Positions 50,180 through 58,462 of a DNA stretch of 64,000 nt are shown here, piece after piece; the first letter of the stretch is position 1, and the number at the start of each line of letters is the position of its first letter. A program made the translations under genes and the position numbers. This DNA is from JAVVHH01 sp965276815 (GTDB lineage Bacteria > Pseudomonadota > Alphaproteobacteria > Acetobacterales > Acetobacteraceae), in assembly GCA_965276815.1 (NCBI GenBank), contig CBDIBE010000005.1:248001-312000 (forward strand), in the 5' to 3' direction. Below the pieces are notes generated by a model. The model saw only the letters and a program-made list of their open reading frames with translations. It was not told the DNA's origin and did no database searches.

Positions 50180-50548
50180 TTAACGACAGAGACTGCGGCG
50201 GACGGTCGCCAGCATGTGCTCGGGACCATAGGGTTTCTGCACAATGGCGTCGCAATCGCACCGCCCGTCGAAGGCGCGAACGCTGTCCGGCCGGGCAGTG
50301 GCAAAGACGATCGGCATGTCCGGAAACCGCCTCCGTGCAAAATGCGCCACTGCGATGCCGTCGGGCGGGTCTGGCATTTGGACGTCGGTCACCATGAGTT
50401 CGAAACCCAACGAGGTTTGCAGGATCCGCATCGCCTCGTTGCCGCCGCCGGCTTGGACGACATGATATCCCGCCTCGATCAGCGCCTCGGCGAGGATCAG
50501 CCGGATCAGGAACTCGTCCTCCACCACCAAAATGCGAGTTCCAAGCAA
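50180..50548 (-). CDS. single-domain response regulator
   Basis: 122 aa CheY-like receiver, no output domain. Acidic pair in ILVVEDEFLIR, phosphoacceptor D55 (LMVTDVQMPD), T84 (VFATARPD), K105 (VQKPYGPE). TTG start supported by GGAGG seven bases upstream. Stands between the HWE kinase (same strand) and the LOV kinase (divergent), and may shuttle phosphate between them. Confidence 0.92.
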   Translation of the reverse strand: MLGTRILVVEDEFLIRLILAEALIEAGYHVVQAGGGNEAMRILQTSLGFELMVTDVQMPDPPDGIAVAHFARRRFPDMPIVFATARPDSVRAFDGRCDCDAIVQKPYGPEHMLATVRRSLCR

Positions 50549-50703
50549 ATCTTCGCCTCCAAACTACCTCCCCCCGCGACACACAACGTAGGTTAAGAGA
50601 AAAAGCTGCCTCATCTTGTCAGAAAGCAGAGCGAGGTTGAGATTGCCCAACAACAGCAACTAAGGATTGCGATGCCGATCAAGTCTATGTCATAGTCAGA
50701 ATC

Positions 50704-51876
50704 TTGTTTTTAAGAAAGCGCCTGGAGGTGAGCGGACTGCACTTACTGAACGTTACCACCGGTCCAGCCACCGACGGGCTCAAACTCGATCTATTCGCGT
50801 CCGCGGTAACCTCGACGCGCATGGCCATGGTCATCGCCGACCCCAACCAGCCGGACTGTCCGATCGTCTACTGCAATCGCGCCTTCCTGGACCTCACCGG
50901 CTATCGGGAGGAGGAGGTGATCGGCCGCAATTGCCGCTTCCTGCAGGGGCGCGACACCGACCCGGCAACGGTCGCGCGCATCCGCCAGGCGCTGGCCGCG
51001 CGGGAGGACGTGCACGAGGAAATCCTGAACTATCGCAAAGACGGCAGCTATTTCTGGAGCGCGCTGCAGATCAACGCCATCGTCGATGAACAGGACACCC
51101 TGCAGTATTTTTTCGCCAGCCAGAAAGACATCACCCAGCAGCGCGAATCCGTGTTCCGCCAAGGCCAGCGCATGGAGAGCCTGGGCGCGCTCGCCTCGGG
51201 GATCGCGCACGAGGTCAATAATTTGCTGACGGTCGTCGTCGGCAGCATCGAAGGCGCCGCGGCGCGCGCGTCCGACCCGCGGCAGGCCGAGCAGTTGAAG
51301 CGTGCCGATTGGGCGGCGCGGCGCACCGGCGAATTGGCCAAGGCGCTGCTCGCGATGGCGCAGCGGCAAGCGGCCGGAGCGAGCCCGACCGACCTGAACC
51401 TGGCAATCACCGAGTTGCAGGGCACCTTTACCCAGGCTGCACCGGATCCGGTGACGATCGCGCTCGAGCTCGCCGACGTGCCGGTGGTGACGCGCTTGGA
51501 TCCCGTTCAGTTCGACATGGTGCTGATCAACCTGCTCAAGAACGCGGCCGAGGCCATGCAAGAGGGCGGCTTCGTCAGCATCCGCACCCGCATCCTGCCG
51601 CCGCCGGAGGCGATGGAGGTGCTCGGCATCCATGACGCGGTCGAGCTCGCGGTGGCCGATAATGGGCCGGGCATGCCCGCCGAAATCGCTCGCCGCGCGA
51701 CGGAGGCGTTCTTCACCACGAAGGATCGCAGGGCGGCCAGCGGGCTCGGCCTATTCGTCGCGCTGAATTTCGCCGAGCAGGCGGGCGGCCGTCTGGTCGT
51801 GGAGACCGAGCCGGGCCGCGGCACGACGGTGCGGATCGTGCTCCCGCGCGAGGGTTCGTCGCCGGGTCCGGGTTAG
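50704..51876 (+). CDS. LOV-domain blue-light histidine kinase
   Basis: 390 aa (TTG 50704; a GTG at 50728 is an alternative start). LOV/PAS domain about 35-145 with the photoactive Cys C77 in GRNCRFLQG, and flavin contacts N109 (NYRKDG), N124 and Q140 (FFASQKDIT). One canonical Asn of the FWN motif reads Ser (FWS, S119). HisKA with H169 in ASGIAHEVNNLL; HATPase with DNGPGMP and GLGLFVALNFAEQAGG. No receiver. Light should form a Cys-FMN adduct and change kinase output. Converges with the oxidoreductase gene by 4 bases. Confidence 0.9.
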   Translation: MFLRKRLEVSGLHLLNVTTGPATDGLKLDLFASAVTSTRMAMVIADPNQPDCPIVYCNRAFLDLTGYREEEVIGRNCRFLQGRDTDPATVARIRQALAAREDVHEEILNYRKDGSYFWSALQINAIVDEQDTLQYFFASQKDITQQRESVFRQGQRMESLGALASGIAHEVNNLLTVVVGSIEGAAARASDPRQAEQLKRADWAARRTGELAKALLAMAQRQAAGASPTDLNLAITELQGTFTQAAPDPVTIALELADVPVVTRLDPVQFDMVLINLLKNAAEAMQEGGFVSIRTRILPPPEAMEVLGIHDAVELAVADNGPGMPAEIARRATEAFFTTKDRRAASGLGLFVALNFAEQAGGRLVVETEPGRGTTVRIVLPREGSSPGPG

Positions 51877-53198
51877 AGAATGCCCGTTGCTACGGTTTGC
51901 AACTCGGTCATCAGCCGGCTATCGGCATATCGCGCAGGGCTAAGCGCCGGGGCGTAAGCGGGCAATTCGCCGTTGACGGCCCAAGCGGCGCAGACTGCGC
52001 CCGTGGCGCACGCCGCCATGGTCCCGAACCCGGACAGCGCGCCGGCGATGAAGGCCCCGGATGTCTGCATGGGACCGATCAGCGGCCAGTTCTCCGCGGT
52101 CATTGTGTAGTAGCCGCCGTAATGGCGCGATGCGCGCGGCAGGCGCCCGATATAGGCGCGCAGCGACGGGTTCAGCCGGCTCGCCGCGCGCAGCACGATG
52201 TCGGGGAAGTGCGGGTCGAGCGGCGGCCCGTCGGCCGGGTCGCCTGGCGACTGGTTGTAGGCCCAGCCGACTTTGATCCAGCTTCCGGCATCGCCGCCGT
52301 CGGGGCGGCAATGGATGCCGCCTGGCATCGGCGCGAGCAGGGCGGCGGTTTGCGGATCGGCGGCGAGCACCTCACGCTCCTCCTCCGCCCAGGCGAGGGT
52401 TTGGCCATCAAGGTCGATGGCAAACGGCATGCCGCGCGGGATCGCCGCGGCGCGATCTGCAAAGGCGATCTTTTGCTGGAAGACGTTGCTGACCGGCAGC
52501 GCCTCGCCCAGCATCGCGGCGATCTGTCCGACAAACGGGCCGGCGGCGTTGACGATTCGGTCGGCGCGGATCGCCGCCCCGCCTTCCACATGCAGCGTAA
52601 AGGCTGTGCCGGTCTCGATGCCGGCGACCTGGCCGCGCCGCAACTCGCCGCCCTCGGCGCGGATCGCCTCGAGCATGAACTGCCCAAGCTGCTGGCCGCT
52701 GATATCGCCAGCCCGGCGGATATGGATGACGGTCGCGATATCGGGCGCAAAACTCGGGAAATGGGCGCGGATCAGGTCGCGGTCCGTGAGCACGTCGACG
52801 CCATTGGGCGCGGACCGCCAGTCGCCGGAAAGGGCGGGCTGATAGGATTTGCCGTCCAGTCGCAGGTCACTATAGCCGCGATATAACTCCTCGATCAGCT
52901 CGGCGGGAGCGGTCCGTCGCGTGGCGAGCGCATAGCCCCGCCGGGTCATGTGGATACGATTGCCGCTGGCCCGGGCGATCTCCTCGAGCAAGTCGATCGA
53001 CTGGTCGGTGAACGCCGTCATCACCGGGTGCGGCCACCAATTGCGGTAGTTCTCGCCGGATTGGGCCGAGGTCAGCGTCATCGGGGCCGCCTCGTCCAGC
53101 AGGACGAGCCGTCGCACGCCGTGCCTGGTCGCCAGATAATAGGCGACCGCGATGCCGACGTTGCCCGCGCCGATGATCGCCGTGTCGTAGCTGGTCAA
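51873..53198 (-). CDS. FAD-dependent oxidoreductase, D-amino-acid-oxidase/sarcosine-oxidase-like
   Basis: 441 aa. Dinucleotide-binding start YDTAIIGAGNVGIAVAYYLA with Glu/Asp equivalent at LVLLDEA; DAO-family core SAQSGENYRNWWPHPVM, RIVNAAGPFVGQIAAMLG, GRLPRASRHYGGYYTMTAENWPLIGP and C-terminal FIAGALSGFGTMAACATGAVCA. Oxidises a secondary or primary amine. TTG start overlapping the methyltransferase stop (TTGA). Last gene of the phnSTUV-led run; an aminophosphonate or N-methylated amine is a plausible substrate. Confidence 0.85.
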   Translation of the reverse strand: MTSYDTAIIGAGNVGIAVAYYLATRHGVRRLVLLDEAAPMTLTSAQSGENYRNWWPHPVMTAFTDQSIDLLEEIARASGNRIHMTRRGYALATRRTAPAELIEELYRGYSDLRLDGKSYQPALSGDWRSAPNGVDVLTDRDLIRAHFPSFAPDIATVIHIRRAGDISGQQLGQFMLEAIRAEGGELRRGQVAGIETGTAFTLHVEGGAAIRADRIVNAAGPFVGQIAAMLGEALPVSNVFQQKIAFADRAAAIPRGMPFAIDLDGQTLAWAEEEREVLAADPQTAALLAPMPGGIHCRPDGGDAGSWIKVGWAYNQSPGDPADGPPLDPHFPDIVLRAASRLNPSLRAYIGRLPRASRHYGGYYTMTAENWPLIGPMQTSGAFIAGALSGFGTMAACATGAVCAAWAVNGELPAYAPALSPARYADSRLMTELQTVATGIL

Positions 53199-53794
53199 GT
53201 AGCGGCGCGTGGCCTTCGCGCGACGATGCGCCGGATCAGCTTGCCGGAAGACACGCTGCCGACTTGTTCATCGAGCAACATTTCTGCGCCGGTCAGCGCG
53301 CGCAGTACGTGATTCGGATCGAAGGCGGCATAGAGACGTCCATGCTCGTCGCGGCGGTCGGCCCCTTCGGTCACGCGCCAGCTCAGATAGAGGGTGCCGC
53401 CGGGAACGAGGATCGCCAGCAGCCTCGTCACCGCTGGCGTGACGGCTTGCGGCTCCAGATGCATGATGACGGTCTCGCACAGCACATTGGCAAAACTGCC
53501 CTCGTCGATGCCGTCGAGCTCGGGAAGCACGGCGTAGCTGAACGCGATGTTGGGATGCCGTCGCCGCGCTTCGGCCAGCAGGCCCTCCGACGCGTCGAAC
53601 CCGCGGGTCGGGAAACCGTTCGCGTCGAGCCAGGCCGCATCGCGGCCGCTGCCGCAGCCGATATCGGCAGTCGGGCCGGGTGTGAAGAAGCGGCGGACGA
53701 CGTCGTGCAGGTCGGAGGGCGGCGGCTGCGTGTGCCAGTCCTGGGCGAAAGCGGCGGCGTCGCGGTCGTAGGCGCCGAGCGTTGCGCGGTCCAT
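53195..53794 (-). CDS. class I SAM-dependent methyltransferase
   Basis: 199 aa Rossmann methyltransferase: motif I TADIGCGSGRDAAWLDANGF, motif II acidic GFDAS, GSFANVLCETVIMHLEP, LLAILVPGGTLYLSWR. ATG directly abuts the M24 stop; stop overlaps the FAD enzyme start. Substrate unknown. Confidence 0.88.
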   Translation of the reverse strand: MDRATLGAYDRDAAAFAQDWHTQPPPSDLHDVVRRFFTPGPTADIGCGSGRDAAWLDANGFPTRGFDASEGLLAEARRRHPNIAFSYAVLPELDGIDEGSFANVLCETVIMHLEPQAVTPAVTRLLAILVPGGTLYLSWRVTEGADRRDEHGRLYAAFDPNHVLRALTGAEMLLDEQVGSVSSGKLIRRIVARRPRAAT

Positions 53795-55060
53795 CTAGGC
53801 GTACAGCGATTCTTCGAACGGATAGGTCGACAGCAACTGATAGCCGTTCGACGTCACCAACACCTGCTGCTCCAGCTTGATCCCGTCGCTGCCGCCGGTC
53901 TCGCCCATGTAGCTCTCGATGCAGACCGTCATGCCTTCTTCCAGCCTCCCCTCGTAGCCCGATTTTTCGAGGTCCTGGATGTGGACCGCCTTCGGCCACT
54001 CGTCGCAAAGCCCAATGCCGTGCAGCACCGTGGAATACCGGTTCGCCACATACTTCTCCGGGATCGGCCAAGCCTTCTGCGTAAATTCCGTGAAGCTGAT
54101 CCCGGGCCGGACCAGCTCCAGATTGAAGTGGATCTGCTCCATCGCCAGCCCATAAAGCTCACGCTGCTTTCCCGTCGCCCGGCCCGGCCCGCAGCGGTAG
54201 GTGCGCGAGATGTCGGCGCAGTAGCCCATCGGGCCGATCATATCCGTGTCGAAACTGACCAGGTCGCCGGCGCGCACGACCCGGTCGCTCGCCTCCTGGA
54301 ACCACGGATTGGTCCGCCCGCCCGAGGAGAGCAGCCGGCACTCCATCCACTCGCCACCCATCCGCATGTTCGTGTCGCTCAGGATCGCGAACAAATCGTT
54401 TTCGGTCACCCCCGGCCAGACCGCCGCCTGCATGCGCGCCATCCCGGCCTCGCACACCGCGATCGCATGATTCATGCAGGCCAGCTCGTCGGCCGATTTG
54501 ATCGAGCGGGCGATTTCGCAGGGTTCCTGGCCCTCATGGATCTCGATGCCGGCGGCCTCGAGCGCCTTGGCGCCGAGCGGGTCCAGCCGGTCGAAGGCGA
54601 TTCGCTTGTTGCCGCCGCACCGCTCGGCGACCAGGTCGATGATCTCGTTGGCCCAGCGCTGCGCCTTTTCGGCGAGCCGGCTGCCCGAGGAGAAGAAGAA
54701 CCAGGCGCGCGCCGGCCGCACTTCGCCGATGGTCTCCAGCCCGTCGCTGAGATGTTCGCAATTGTGGAAGTCGAACATGACCGCTTTGCCCTCGGCGGGC
54801 ACGAAGGCGTAGCGCGCCGGGTTGTGCAGGGTCCAAACTGCCATGTTGCGGCTGCCGGTCGCGTAACGGATGTTGATTGGGTCGTATAAGATTGCGCCGC
54901 CGAGGTCGCGGCGGCGGAGTTCTGCTTGCAGCCGTCCCATTCGGTAGGCGCGCAGGCGTTTCATGTCGGGACCATCGGTGTGGTCGGAGTAGCCGGGGCC
55001 GGCCGAGTTTTTGGCGACATACGTCCGGTCTGGAGAGGTCGGGAGCGGCGCTTCGGGCAT
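53795..55060 (-). CDS. M24-family enzyme of the DddP (DMSP lyase)-like branch
   Basis: 421 aa. N-terminal creatinase-like domain (ILYDPINIRYATGSRNMAVW, THNPARY-type block) and C-terminal pita-bread domain. Metal residues: D271 and D273 (SFDTDMIG), D283 (YCADISRTY), H347 (VLHGIGLCDEWP), E382 (IESYMGE), E397 (IKLEQQVLV); Y342 and D353 correspond to the catalytic Tyr and Asp described for DddP. As I remember the marine enzyme, all eight sit at a constant offset of 24. GGEWMECRLLSSGGRTNPWFQE is also DddP-like. It could cleave DMSP to DMS and acrylate, or an analogous onium or phosphonate substrate; a plain Xaa-Pro peptidase seems less likely. Follows the exported protein by 61 bases. Confidence 0.8.
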   Translation of the reverse strand: MPEAPLPTSPDRTYVAKNSAGPGYSDHTDGPDMKRLRAYRMGRLQAELRRRDLGGAILYDPINIRYATGSRNMAVWTLHNPARYAFVPAEGKAVMFDFHNCEHLSDGLETIGEVRPARAWFFFSSGSRLAEKAQRWANEIIDLVAERCGGNKRIAFDRLDPLGAKALEAAGIEIHEGQEPCEIARSIKSADELACMNHAIAVCEAGMARMQAAVWPGVTENDLFAILSDTNMRMGGEWMECRLLSSGGRTNPWFQEASDRVVRAGDLVSFDTDMIGPMGYCADISRTYRCGPGRATGKQRELYGLAMEQIHFNLELVRPGISFTEFTQKAWPIPEKYVANRYSTVLHGIGLCDEWPKAVHIQDLEKSGYEGRLEEGMTVCIESYMGETGGSDGIKLEQQVLVTSNGYQLLSTYPFEESLYA

Positions 55061-55121
55061 CGTGGGTCCTGCCAGGGTTCGCGTCAGCCTGGGACGGAGG
55101 GCCTCGTCACGTCAAGGCGGG

Positions 55122-55682
55122 TCAGAGGCAGGTTTTCGAGGCAGCCTGCAGCTTGGCGGCGGCGTCGGCGGTGAGGGAGGCCGCGGCGACGATCGGGGGG
55201 CCGCCGCGTTTCGGGTTCTCGATCCGCCAGGTGAGCTGGCTCGGACCGCCGCCCAAGGTGCGGACGACACCCTGCAGCGCCTGGAAAGCGGGCATGCTGC
55301 GTGTGGCTGCGAACAGCGCGGCTTCAAAGGTGAAGCTGGTGGCCGGCGCGCCGTCGCTGCCGAACGAACCGGTGGATCCCAAATCGGCCGACGCGGTGGT
55401 GCCGGGCGCGGTCGCCTCGAGATGCATATTGGCCGATGCGGCGCCGGGTCCTTCGAAGCCAGCCACGTCGAACACGCGCTTCAGCCGTTCCGCTTGCGCG
55501 ATGTCGAGCGCGACGGCGAGGTTGTTCACCCTGCCTTGCGCCATGGCGCAGATGACATGGATGACGACCGCCCGCTTCTCCCGGCCAATCTGCGCGGAGC
55601 CGGGGAACTGGGCGCGGGTGACCGGCTGCGCAAGCGCCGCGCCGCTGGCGGCCAGAAGCGCAAGATAGACGAAGCGCCGCAT
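55122..55682 (-). CDS. exported protein, unrecognised, in phosphonate operon
   Basis: 186 aa. Signal peptide MRRFVYLALLAASGAALAQ. The mature part is Ala-rich with two Cys (VICAMAQG and the penultimate residue SKTCL) and no motif I can name. ATG shares one base with the phnV stop (TGATG), so it is cotranslated with the importer. Might be an accessory periplasmic component. Confidence 0.65.
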   Translation of the reverse strand: MRRFVYLALLAASGAALAQPVTRAQFPGSAQIGREKRAVVIHVICAMAQGRVNNLAVALDIAQAERLKRVFDVAGFEGPGAASANMHLEATAPGTTASADLGSTGSFGSDGAPATSFTFEAALFAATRSMPAFQALQGVVRTLGGGPSQLTWRIENPKRGGPPIVAAASLTADAAAKLQAASKTCL

Positions 55683-56482
55683 CAGGCCCGCCGGCCGCCG
55701 GGCGAGGAGACCCGCGAAAGCCCAAGCAGCACGAGCATCGTGACCGCCGCCAAAATAATCGTCAGCGCGGAGGCGACGAACACGTCGCCACGGTCGCTCA
55801 GCGCAAAAATCCCGACCGGCATCGTCACCCAGCCCGGCGGATAGACCATCACCGTCGCACCGAGCTCTCCCATCGACAAAGCGAAGCTCAGGCTGAACGC
55901 GCCGGCCAGATAAGGCAACAGCAGCGGCAGCGTGACGCGCGAGAGCTTGTAGAACGGCCGGGCGCCCAGGCTCGCCGCCACCTGCTCGAATTCCGGCGCC
56001 AAGCGCGCCAGCCCGGCCGAGACGTTGCCAAAGGTGAACGCCGAGACCAGCACGAAATGCGCGATCAGCACGATCCACACCGTCCCGTTCAGCAAGACTG
56101 GCGGCCGGCTGAACGCAACCAGCAGCCCAAGCCCGACCGAGACCGACGGCACCGCGCTCGGCAGGAAGAACAGCACCTGCAGGATCCGGCGGGATGCGGG
56201 CGCCATCGTCCGCAGCGCGAGCGCCGCCCAGGTGCCGCTGAGCAGCGCGACGCCGCTCGCGACCGCGCCGGTGATCAAGCTGACCTTGAGCGCCTCGGCA
56301 AAATCGCCGGTGAGCGCCGCGCCGAAATTGGCGAACGTGAAGTGGCTCGGCAGCACGTCGTTCCACTGTCCGGCGAGGCTCGCCAGCACGATGATCGCGA
56401 CGGGTGCGGCATAGATCACGCCGAACACCATTGCGAATGCAGCCCATACGGCAAAGCGCGCCTGTTTCGACCAGACCAGCAT
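55682..56482 (-). CDS. phnV: 2-aminoethylphosphonate ABC importer, permease PhnV-like
   Basis: 266 aa, six spans, with docking loop EQVAASLGARPFYKLSRVTLP and conserved FLPSAVPSVSVGLGLL and ALSMGELGATVMVYPPGW. Second permease of the PhnSTUV importer; starts one base after the phnU stop. Confidence 0.88.
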   Translation of the reverse strand: MLVWSKQARFAVWAAFAMVFGVIYAAPVAIIVLASLAGQWNDVLPSHFTFANFGAALTGDFAEALKVSLITGAVASGVALLSGTWAALALRTMAPASRRILQVLFFLPSAVPSVSVGLGLLVAFSRPPVLLNGTVWIVLIAHFVLVSAFTFGNVSAGLARLAPEFEQVAASLGARPFYKLSRVTLPLLLPYLAGAFSLSFALSMGELGATVMVYPPGWVTMPVGIFALSDRGDVFVASALTIILAAVTMLVLLGLSRVSSPGGRRA

Positions 56483-56483
56483 T

Positions 56484-57341
56484 TCAGCCGCCGATCCGTC
56501 CGACCACGGTCCGGTACACCGCGTAGAGCAGCAGCGACAGCGTCATGTTGACGACGGCGATCACGCAGGCGGTGCCGTAATCAAACTCCTGGATCGCCTT
56601 GTCGTAGATCAGCAGCGGCAGGGTGACCACGTCCTTGGCGCCGATGAACAGCACGATGCCGAACTCGTTGACCGTCAGCAGCAGACAGAGGCTGCCGCCG
56701 GCGAGCAGCGCGGGCAGCGCGGCGGGGAAGATGATTTCGCGCACGATCCGCTGCGCCGAGGCGCCGAGCGAGCTGGCGACCTCGATCTGCGCCGGGTCGA
56801 TGGTGGAGAAGGCGGCGAGCAGCGGCCGCATGACGAACGGCGTGTAGACCGTGACCTCGGCCAGCACGACGCCCCAGCGCGAGTAGAGGAAATCGAGCGG
56901 CGGCTCCTGCGTCTGCAGGATGTGGACCAGCGCTCCGTTCACCAGCCCGGCCGAGCCATAGATAAAAGTGAAGGCGAGTGCGACGAGGAAGGTCGGCAGC
57001 GCGATGACCGTATCGATCGACCGCGCCACCGTGACCGCACCGGGGAACGGCACGAAGGCCAGCACCAGCGCCAGCCCGAACCCGAGCACGAGGCAGCCCG
57101 CCGTCGCCGCGCAGGCAATCTGCATCGTGTGCAGCAGCGCGCCGGCGAAGAGCGGGGTGGTCAGCACCCGCGCGAAGCCGGCCGCCGAGAACGCGCCCGA
57201 GGTGCCGGTGAACGCCTGCTGGACGATCAGGGACAGCGGGTAGAAGAACAGCGCCGCGAGCAATAGCAGGGGCGGCACCGTCCATGCGGCCGGGCCTACG
57301 CGGATCGGCCGCGCCGGCCGGGCCAGGACGGCCTCACTCAT
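56484..57341 (-). CDS. phnU: 2-aminoethylphosphonate ABC importer, permease PhnU-like
   Basis: 285 aa, six spans; docking loop EVASSLGASAQRIVREIIFP; VIALPTFLVALAFTFIYGSAGLVNG and LTVNEFGIVLFIGAKDVVTLPLLIYDKAI are characteristic of this permease type. Eight-base overlap with phnT (ATGAGTGA). Confidence 0.9.
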   Translation of the reverse strand: MSEAVLARPARPIRVGPAAWTVPPLLLLAALFFYPLSLIVQQAFTGTSGAFSAAGFARVLTTPLFAGALLHTMQIACAATAGCLVLGFGLALVLAFVPFPGAVTVARSIDTVIALPTFLVALAFTFIYGSAGLVNGALVHILQTQEPPLDFLYSRWGVVLAEVTVYTPFVMRPLLAAFSTIDPAQIEVASSLGASAQRIVREIIFPAALPALLAGGSLCLLLTVNEFGIVLFIGAKDVVTLPLLIYDKAIQEFDYGTACVIAVVNMTLSLLLYAVYRTVVGRIGG

Positions 57342-58458
57342 CGGCGATCAGCGTCGCATCGTCGGTCGCGAAATGCGCCTTTATCGGTGTCCCCGGCGCC
57401 GGCGGCTCGCGCAGCGGCGTGCAGATGAGCCGCGCCACCTCGCCGCCGACATCCAGTTCGATACTATGCAGGTCGCCCTGCCACACGATGTCGCGCACGA
57501 CCGCGTCGCAAACATTGTCGCCGGGCTGTGGCGCGAAGCGGAGCGCGTGGGGCCGGACGCAGAGCCGAACCGGTCCCTGCATCGTCCCATGCGGGGTCCG
57601 CGCCCGCACCGTGTGTGCGCCGAGCTGCACCGTTGCGACCCCATTCCCAGCTTCCAGGACCGTGGCCGGCAATAGATTGGCCCGGCCCAGGAATTCGGCG
57701 GCGAACCGGTTCGGCGGCTCCTGATACAGACGCTGCGAGGGCCCGTGCGCGACCAGCCGCCCCGCCCGCATGATCGCGATCCGGTCCGCGAGCGTCAGCG
57801 CCTCGATCTGATCGTGGGTGACGTAGAGCACGGTCAAGCCCGGCAGGTCGCGATGCAGCCGGGCCAGCTCGTCCAGCATCGAGCGCCTGATCTGAGCGTC
57901 GAGCGCGGAGAGTGGCTCGTCGAGCAGCAGCACGCGCGGCTTGATCGCCAGCGCCCGCGCGATGGCGACGCGCTGCTGCTGGCCGCCCGACAGTTCGCGC
58001 GGATAGCGCTTGCCGTATTCGGTCATCCCCACCAGGCGCAGGCACTCCTGTACGCGGGTGCGGATCACGTCGCCGGGCGTGCTGCGCGCCCGCAGTCCGA
58101 ACGCGACGTTGTCCGCGACCCGCATATGCGGGAACAGGGCGTAGTTCTGCACCACCATGCCGATATCGCGCGCATAGGGCGGCAGGTTGGTCACGTCGCG
58201 CTCGCCGATGCGGATCCGCCCCGAACTCGGCTGCACGAACCCGGCGACCGAGCGCAGCGCCGTCGTCTTGCCGCAGCCGGACGGCCCGATGATCGCCATG
58301 ATCTCGCCGGGCGCCACATCCAGCGTCAGGTCCGCGACCGCGACCGCACCCTTATAGGCCACGGTCACGCCCTCGAAGCCGATGCCGCTGCTCGGCAAGG
58401 CCGCCATGGTCCGCGCGGCCGCGCCGGCCGGGATGGCGAGCGCGTCCGCCGCGGACAT
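57334..58458 (-). CDS. phnT: 2-aminoethylphosphonate ABC importer, ATPase PhnT-like
   Basis: 374 aa. Walker A GPSGCGKTT (58-66), Q loop VVQNYALFPHM, signature LSGGQQQRVAIARALA, Walker B LLLDEPLSALDAQIR, H loop YVTHDQIEALTLADR, and a C-terminal TOBE domain (about 285-374) as in spermidine/iron/AEP importers. Starts 4 bases after the phnS stop. Confidence 0.92.
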   Translation of the reverse strand: MSAADALAIPAGAAARTMAALPSSGIGFEGVTVAYKGAVAVADLTLDVAPGEIMAIIGPSGCGKTTALRSVAGFVQPSSGRIRIGERDVTNLPPYARDIGMVVQNYALFPHMRVADNVAFGLRARSTPGDVIRTRVQECLRLVGMTEYGKRYPRELSGGQQQRVAIARALAIKPRVLLLDEPLSALDAQIRRSMLDELARLHRDLPGLTVLYVTHDQIEALTLADRIAIMRAGRLVAHGPSQRLYQEPPNRFAAEFLGRANLLPATVLEAGNGVATVQLGAHTVRARTPHGTMQGPVRLCVRPHALRFAPQPGDNVCDAVVRDIVWQGDLHSIELDVGGEVARLICTPLREPPAPGTPIKAHFATDDATLIADE

Positions 58459-58462
58459 CGGA

